From contig JAXGMN010000011.1 of assembly GCA_040768665.1 (NCBI GenBank), positions 291,060-355,059 on the forward strand: a stretch of DNA of 64,000 nt. The letters run 5' to 3'. This stretch comes from JABWBD01 sp040768665 (GTDB lineage: Bacteria; Planctomycetota; Planctomycetia; Pirellulales; Thermoguttaceae). The notes below the pieces were generated by a model. It had not been told where the DNA came from and did no database searches. It saw nothing but the letters and a program-made list of their open reading frames with translations. This document shows, in pieces, positions 60,374 through 64,000 of the stretch. Position 1 is the first letter of the stretch; every line of letters starts with the position of its first letter. The translations under genes and the position numbers were made by a program.

Positions 60374-60721
60374 TCAATGCGATTCCGAGTTGTGTAATGA
60401 GGAACTGAGGACTGCAACGAGGAATTCGATTCCACGGATCCGGTCGATCGTGCTGAAGTCGATCGTCGGGGCCTCCACCGACATTTCGATGTAGGGGAGC
60501 AGCCTCCGAAAACGCTCAGACCGGAGGTGCTCTTCAATCTCCTCCTCCGTGTCCCACTGCACGAGGTACGTGAGCACGTGGTCGTCGTCCGCGTCCTGAA
60601 GAATCTGGCAGGTGCGGCATCCACCGGCCACCTCCGTCGGGCCTTTCAGGCACTCCAGCACATCCAGGATTTCCTCGCGCTTCCCCTGCGGGGCCACAAT
60701 CCGAAATGAGGCCTGTATCAT
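60374..60721 (-). CDS. Antibiotic biosynthesis monooxygenase (ABM)-domain protein
   Basis: 115 aa. The core MIQASFRIVAPQGKREEILD, VAGGCRTCQILQDADDDHVL and YLVQWDTEEEIEEHLRSERF is the ferredoxin-like ABM fold, related to small quinol monooxygenases. Catalytic activity cannot be assured. The first gene after the sigma-54 promoter (60909-60895) and the leader hairpin. Confidence 0.8.
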   Translation of the reverse strand: MIQASFRIVAPQGKREEILDVLECLKGPTEVAGGCRTCQILQDADDDHVLTYLVQWDTEEEIEEHLRSERFRRLLPYIEMSVEAPTIDFSTIDRIRGIEFLVAVLSSSLHNSESH

Positions 60722-60740
60722 CGGACGCGCTTGGTGGAGC

Positions 60741-60860
60741 TTGTTTGACCGTAGTGCCCCGCGGGCCGCGTGCCCTGCAGACGACACATCCACAAGGCCG
60801 TCAAATGGCCCTCGTCCACACCCTGCCACGCGCGGCCCGCTGGGCACTGCGGTTAAACGA
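60741..60860. repeat. Long inverted repeat in the operon leader
   Basis: Arms 60741-60772 (ttgtttgaccgtagtgcccc...) and 60827-60860 (...gggcactgcggttaaacga) pair over about 32 bp with a few mismatches and a 2-bp insertion; the inner GCGGGCCGCG is GC-rich. It lies downstream of the predicted sigma-54 transcription start, so the transcript would begin with a very stable hairpin (terminator, attenuator or mRNA-stabilising structure). Confidence 0.85.
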
Positions 60861-60894
60861 CGGGCCGGCGAAACCGAACGACGCGGCGATGAAA

Positions 60895-60909
60895 GCAACG
60901 AGTGTGCCG
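60895..60909 (-). promoter_or_regulatory. Predicted sigma-54 (RpoN) -24/-12 promoter driving the minus-strand gene run
   Basis: On the minus strand the sequence is CGGCACACTCGTTGC followed by T. This matches the RpoN consensus TGGCAC-N5-TTGC in GGCAC and TTGC with the required 10-bp spacing between GG and GC. The start of transcription would fall near 60883, in front of the ABM gene at 60721. The activator-like palindrome at 61010-61025 is centred 122 bp upstream of the -12 GC. Confidence 0.75.
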
Positions 60910-61004
60910 CTGCCGGAACCCCTTGACGGGAATCGCGTTAAGCCGCTGGCAATGTGCGACTTGTGAAGATTGACGGCCGGACGCTCGCCGCCGGGGCCAG
61001 CAAC

Positions 61005-61030
61005 GAAATCTCCAAAATCCTGGAGATTTC
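61005..61030. promoter_or_regulatory. Perfect palindrome, candidate activator-binding site (UAS 1)
   Basis: A perfect inverted repeat with 10-bp arms (gaaatctcca ... tggagatttc) and core CTCCAAAATCCTGGAG at 61010-61025. It begins at the stop codon of the sigma-54 activator gene and lacks a following T run, which makes a plain terminator less likely. Its core matches the site at 63781-63796 in 14 of 16 bases. Confidence 0.7.
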
Positions 61031-63534
61031 TACGAGAGATTGGAGTTTCGCTTGCGGCGTTTGATATCGAGCTTTGCCATTCTTGCTTCCAGCGTGGTGG
61101 GCTTCAGCCCCAGGATCTCGGCGGCGCCGCCCGCGCCTCGGATCCGCCAACCCGTCTCCTCCAATGCCCGCAGAATCTGGATCCGCTCGCTCTCTTTGAG
61201 AGTGGTGCGGGAAGTCGAGTTGCCTTGCCCAATCAGGGGCACTTCCACGCGCAGGATGTCGTCCGAGGCCAGAATCATCGCCCGTTCGATGACGTTGCTC
61301 AGTTCGCGGACGTTGCCGGGCCAGGCATACCGTTGCAACTGATCCATGGCCCTGCGAGGAATGTTCTTGATCGTCTTGCCCATGCGGCGGCCGATGGTCT
61401 CGACGAAGGCCCATGCCAACAGAGGGATGTCGTCGCGGCGCTCGCGCAAGGGGGGTATTTGAATGGGGAAGACGTTCAAGCGGTGGTACAGGTCGGCGCG
61501 GAACTTGCCCTCGCGAACCGCCTGCTCCAGATCGCGATTCGTGGCGGCGACGATCCGCACATTGACGGTAACGGTTTCCGGGCTGCCCAACCGTTCGAAC
61601 CGCCCGTCCTGGAGCACGCGTAGCAGTTTCGCCTGCAGCTCGATGGGGAATTCGCCGATCTCGTCGAGAAACATTGTGGAGCCATCCGCGACGACAAAGC
61701 GGCCCACTTGCGCCGAGGCGGCGCCCGTGTAGGCTCCGGCCTCTCGCCCGAAGAGCTCACTCTCGATCAACGTGGCGGGCAGCGACGCGCAGTTGACGAC
61801 GACCATCGGCCGCTTCTTGCGTTTACTCAGCTCGTGGATCGTCTGCGCCAACAGTTCCTTGCCGGTTCCCGTTTCTCCGAGCAGGAGGACCGGAGCGTCC
61901 GTGACGGCCACGCGCTCCGCGCTGGCGAGCACCTTTTTCAAGGCGTCGCTCTGCCCGATGATCCGCCCGTGCCGGTGCTTCAGTACGAATTGCTCGCGAA
62001 GATACTGGTTTTCCTGTTCGAGGCGTCCCCGGAGCGCTTCGTTCTCGGCCAACGCCGCCTGGAGTGCCGCGTCGGCCCGCTTGTGCAGCAGCGCATTGGC
62101 AAAGACCTCGCCGATCAGTCGCAGGCGGGAGATGACCGCATCGGGCCACTGGCAGCGCCCCTTCAGAAAGCCAAAAGTCAGGGCGCCCAAAACTGTGCCT
62201 CGGGCCATCAGCGGCACGGTGACGTTGGATTTGATGCCATGCGCGAGACAGTATCGCTTCTCTTTTTCAGCCTCCGGCGGTAAGTCGTCGGGCAAACGCC
62301 TCACGAAAACCGTGTTTCCATGGCGAAATTGGCCGACATACCATGGAAGCCAGCCATCGGCCAGTGGTCCGAGGGCGAATGGCTCGACTCCCGGAACGGC
62401 GTAGGAGTGGGTCACCGTCCCGTGCGTCCCCTGATCGAACTCCACCAGCGCGCTCCGATCGTTCCTCAAGAAGTCCACGAGCATCTTCAGGCTGCCGTCG
62501 ATTTTCTCGTCGAGTTGATCAAACGGCACGTTGACGAAGGTCGCCGAGAGATCGGCGAGCAGTCCTTCGAACTGCAGTCGCTCTTCCAGTTCCTTCTCGG
62601 CTCGTTTGCGATCGGTGATGTCTACGGAAACCCCCATCACCCGTTCGGGTTGACCTGATGGGCTGCAACGCACTCGGCCGCGCGATGCAAACCAGTTGAT
62701 GCTCCCATCGGGACGAACGACGCGGTATTCGACCGAAGCTTTGTTCTTCGACTCCACGGCGGTCTCCATGATCCGGCGGATCAAGTCGCGATCCTCGGGA
62801 TGGACCAGGCTCACGAACCGGTCGAAGGTCAGTTCTTCATCCGCGTCCAGGCCAAACAGCTCGCGGGTCTTGTTGGTCAGCCAGTAGGTTCCCGTGGCAA
62901 GATTCAGGCTCCAAAGGCCCGCGCCGGCTGAATCGGCCGCCAGATCCAGACATTCCTGGTTCTCACGCAGCAGTTCGTCGGAACGCTTCCGCGCCAAAGC
63001 ATTGGCGAATATGTGTGCAATCAATTGAATCCGTTTGATGATCGCTTCCGGCCAGGCGCGCTCCGTCTGAACGGTATTAAAGGACAGGGCACCAGTGACT
63101 GGGCCATCGCCGATGGATAGCGGCACGGTCAGGTTGCTCTTGGTGCCGTATTGGAACCACATCTCCCGATCGCGGGCCGCCTCCGCCGGAAGCTCCTCCA
63201 GCGAAGACACGGCGACGACCTCCCCGGCCAATAATCGCCGTTCACACCAGGGAAAATAGACATTTCCGTCCATCGGCTCGGGCGTTGGGGGGCCCCCGAG
63301 GCTGCGATAGAGGTGAGTCAGGGTGAGAGTATGAGGATCGTCAGACGACTGCTGCCAAAGCGCCGACAGATCGAGTCCCAGGCACTCGCAGACGCGACGC
63401 TGAGTCTCTGCGATCTCGCGGTCGACATCCACCGAAGGAACGTGGACGAACTTCGACGAGAGATCAGCGATCAGCGTCTCAAACCGCAGACGCTCTTCGA
63501 AGTCCAACGGCTGGGCGGGGGGGGCTTCAATCAT
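61030..63534 (-). CDS. Sigma-54-dependent transcriptional activator (GAF-PAS-GAF-AAA-Fis, FhlA-like)
   Basis: 834 aa from the ATG at 63534. Order of domains: GAF (about 10-180), PAS/PAC (about 185-310), GAF (about 315-490), a coiled coil, the AAA+ ATPase (about 525-765; Walker A GETGTGKE near 551, GAYTGA instead of GAFTGA near 600, LFLDEIGEF-type Walker B) and a Fis-type HTH at the C-terminus (ILGLKPTTLEARMAKLDIKR), close to FhlA. The two GAF domains suggest it senses a small molecule or a redox cue. Flanked on both sides by the putative binding palindromes. Confidence 0.93.
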   Translation of the reverse strand: MIEAPPAQPLDFEERLRFETLIADLSSKFVHVPSVDVDREIAETQRRVCECLGLDLSALWQQSSDDPHTLTLTHLYRSLGGPPTPEPMDGNVYFPWCERRLLAGEVVAVSSLEELPAEAARDREMWFQYGTKSNLTVPLSIGDGPVTGALSFNTVQTERAWPEAIIKRIQLIAHIFANALARKRSDELLRENQECLDLAADSAGAGLWSLNLATGTYWLTNKTRELFGLDADEELTFDRFVSLVHPEDRDLIRRIMETAVESKNKASVEYRVVRPDGSINWFASRGRVRCSPSGQPERVMGVSVDITDRKRAEKELEERLQFEGLLADLSATFVNVPFDQLDEKIDGSLKMLVDFLRNDRSALVEFDQGTHGTVTHSYAVPGVEPFALGPLADGWLPWYVGQFRHGNTVFVRRLPDDLPPEAEKEKRYCLAHGIKSNVTVPLMARGTVLGALTFGFLKGRCQWPDAVISRLRLIGEVFANALLHKRADAALQAALAENEALRGRLEQENQYLREQFVLKHRHGRIIGQSDALKKVLASAERVAVTDAPVLLLGETGTGKELLAQTIHELSKRKKRPMVVVNCASLPATLIESELFGREAGAYTGAASAQVGRFVVADGSTMFLDEIGEFPIELQAKLLRVLQDGRFERLGSPETVTVNVRIVAATNRDLEQAVREGKFRADLYHRLNVFPIQIPPLRERRDDIPLLAWAFVETIGRRMGKTIKNIPRRAMDQLQRYAWPGNVRELSNVIERAMILASDDILRVEVPLIGQGNSTSRTTLKESERIQILRALEETGWRIRGAGGAAEILGLKPTTLEARMAKLDIKRRKRNSNLS

Positions 63535-63555
63535 CGGATCACGCTCGGCGGCGCC

Positions 63556-63592
63556 GGGGCAAGAATGGGACAGGCAAGAATGGGGCAGGCAC
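63556..63592. repeat. Fragmentary GGGGACAGGCACC-type repeat
   Basis: Two tandem units (gggcaagaatgggacagg and caagaatggggcaggcac) similar to one arm of the family; no matching second arm was found within 100 bp. Confidence 0.6.
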
Positions 63593-63780
63593 TGTGACGG
63601 CAAGACCTTTCATGGACTGGCGGCTGCTTGGCTGGGGTCCACTCCCGCTGTTGAGTCTACCTGCTTTGTCGAGAACCCAGGCACATCCTCCTCATCGTTC
63701 GCTTTCTGACATTTCCAAGTCGCCTCGACTTCCGGCCGTCCAGCATTATACCCTTCGTCGCGTCCGAAGACCTGCCAGTT

Positions 63781-63796
63781 CTCCAAAATATTGGAG
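63781..63796. promoter_or_regulatory. Candidate activator-binding palindrome (UAS 2)
   Basis: CTCCAAAATATTGGAG, a 6-bp-arm palindrome matching the core at 61010-61025 in 14 of 16 bases. It lies about 250 bp upstream of the activator gene start and exactly 122 bp (centre to -12 GC) before the rightward sigma-54 promoter. Confidence 0.7.
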
Positions 63797-63896
63797 GGAT
63801 TGGCGATGGGGTCTCGTTGCGAGACAAGTACCTTTCGCTTCGCAAAGCCTTTCAAAGGCGAGAGTTACCGGTGCGCGGCCCACCGCGAATTCTATT

Positions 63897-63912
63897 TGGT
63901 ACATCGCTTGCT
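63897..63912 (+). promoter_or_regulatory. Predicted rightward sigma-54 promoter
   Basis: TGGTACATCGCTTGCT: TGG-x-AC, then TTGCT, with 10 bp between GG and GC, one mismatch from the RpoN consensus TGGCAC-N5-TTGC(A/T). Transcription would begin near 63923 and run out of the window. It is the mirror of the promoter at 60909-60895. Confidence 0.65.
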
Positions 63913-64000
63913 AAGCGTGGGCACCGACTGGTCCCGCAAACGGAACCGCTCCGGCGTCTATCCGCCTGTGAACCCCGCAGAACCCGCGGTTCTCTTTAAA

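Larger units (their letters stand above)
60722..61029. other. Control region upstream of the ABM-to-V-ATPase gene run
   Basis: 308 bp without a gene. From right to left in the direction of transcription: the activator-site palindrome (61005-61030), a sigma-54 promoter (60909-60895), and a leader with a long inverted repeat (60741-60860). Confidence 0.75.
63535..64000. other. Control region at the right edge
   Basis: 466 bp without a supported gene. Holds a short GGGGACAGG-type repeat (63556-63592), the palindrome UAS 2 (63781-63796) and a rightward sigma-54 promoter (63897-63912) pointing to a gene outside the window. Confidence 0.6.

Noticed and set aside
61005..61030. Palindrome after the activator gene as a simple intrinsic terminator
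   Set aside because: No T tract follows on the minus strand and the same core recurs at 63781-63796 where no gene ends; a protein-binding site explains both.
63535..63780. A leftward sigma-54 promoter for the activator gene itself
   Set aside because: No GC-N10-CC arrangement with acceptable flanks was found; the tgcccc...ttgc near 63570 is part of a repeat and matches poorly.
63801..63820. tggcgatggggtctcgttgc as a sigma-54 promoter next to UAS 2
   Set aside because: Spacing between GG and GC is 15 bp. The true match at 63897-63912 has the right spacing.
1..64000. CRISPR arrays, tRNA, rRNA, intact insertion sequences
   Set aside because: No regularly spaced repeats, cloverleaf-like sequences, rRNA segments or transposase frames were seen by eye; small RNA genes cannot be excluded without a covariance-model search.

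Overview
The window is GC-rich chromosomal DNA that most resembles a planctomycete of the Pirellulales type. This is inferred from family content: an SLA1-homology (SHD1) protein, a hydrazine-synthase-alpha-like/cytochrome c/FGE-type protein, a bacterial formylmethanofuran dehydrogenase subunit A, two small proteins I know only from planctomycetes, and many copies of the GGGGACAGGCACC hairpin repeat. Gram-negative outer-membrane genes (LPS core, lipid A) are present. No rRNA, tRNA, CRISPR array or intact transposase was seen.

Layout. 1-6.6 kb: mostly plus strand; the 3' part of ileS, purN, a zinc-ribbon membrane protein, a small membrane protein, and an O6-methylguanine methyltransferase, with one minus-strand hypothetical. 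6.6-14.1 kb: minus-strand hypothetical, then an LPS cluster transcribed lpxK > waaF > WaaP-like kinase > WaaG-like glycosyltransferase > nucleotidyltransferase > RMD-like reductase. 14.3-28.2 kb: mixed accessory region with fhcA, a Tat-exported Gfo/Idh/MocA protein, a lipase-like hydrolase, a TPR lipoprotein, an 1146-aa redox/FGE fusion and a GDPD-hydrolase fusion, separated by hairpin repeats.

28.2-63.5 kb: every gene is on the minus strand. From 60721 down to 40272 the genes are almost contiguous (overlaps or gaps under 60 bp, one 277-bp gap): ABM protein, SHD1 protein, RND adaptor and pump, a complete minimal V-type ATPase (B-D-I-K-E-DUF2764-A), LOG-family protein, phosphotransacetylase, FabI, a DUF3141 PhaC-like protein, acetate kinase, a truncated membrane fragment and a BASS transporter. 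Below this lie glycogen/alpha-glucan enzymes (GH63-like glucosidase, GH13, GlgX), a universal stress protein, polyphosphate kinase 2 and phosphofructokinase. Together these genes could break down stored glucan, make ATP by substrate-level phosphorylation (acetate, polyphosphate) and couple it to ion pumping and efflux, which suggests a low-oxygen or stress energy programme (inference).

The most notable observation is the control region of this block. An FhlA-like GAF-PAS-GAF sigma-54 activator (61030-63534) is flanked by two near-identical palindromes, CTCCAAAATCCTGGAG (61010-61025) and CTCCAAAATATTGGAG (63781-63796). Each lies 122 bp, centre to -12 GC, upstream of a good sigma-54 -24/-12 promoter: one points left into the long minus-strand block (60909-60895), the other points right, out of the window (63897-63912). 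This looks like a self-contained enhancer-dependent regulon. The other recurring theme is a set of MITE/REP-like hairpins in intergenic gaps, two of them flanked by imperfect direct duplications.
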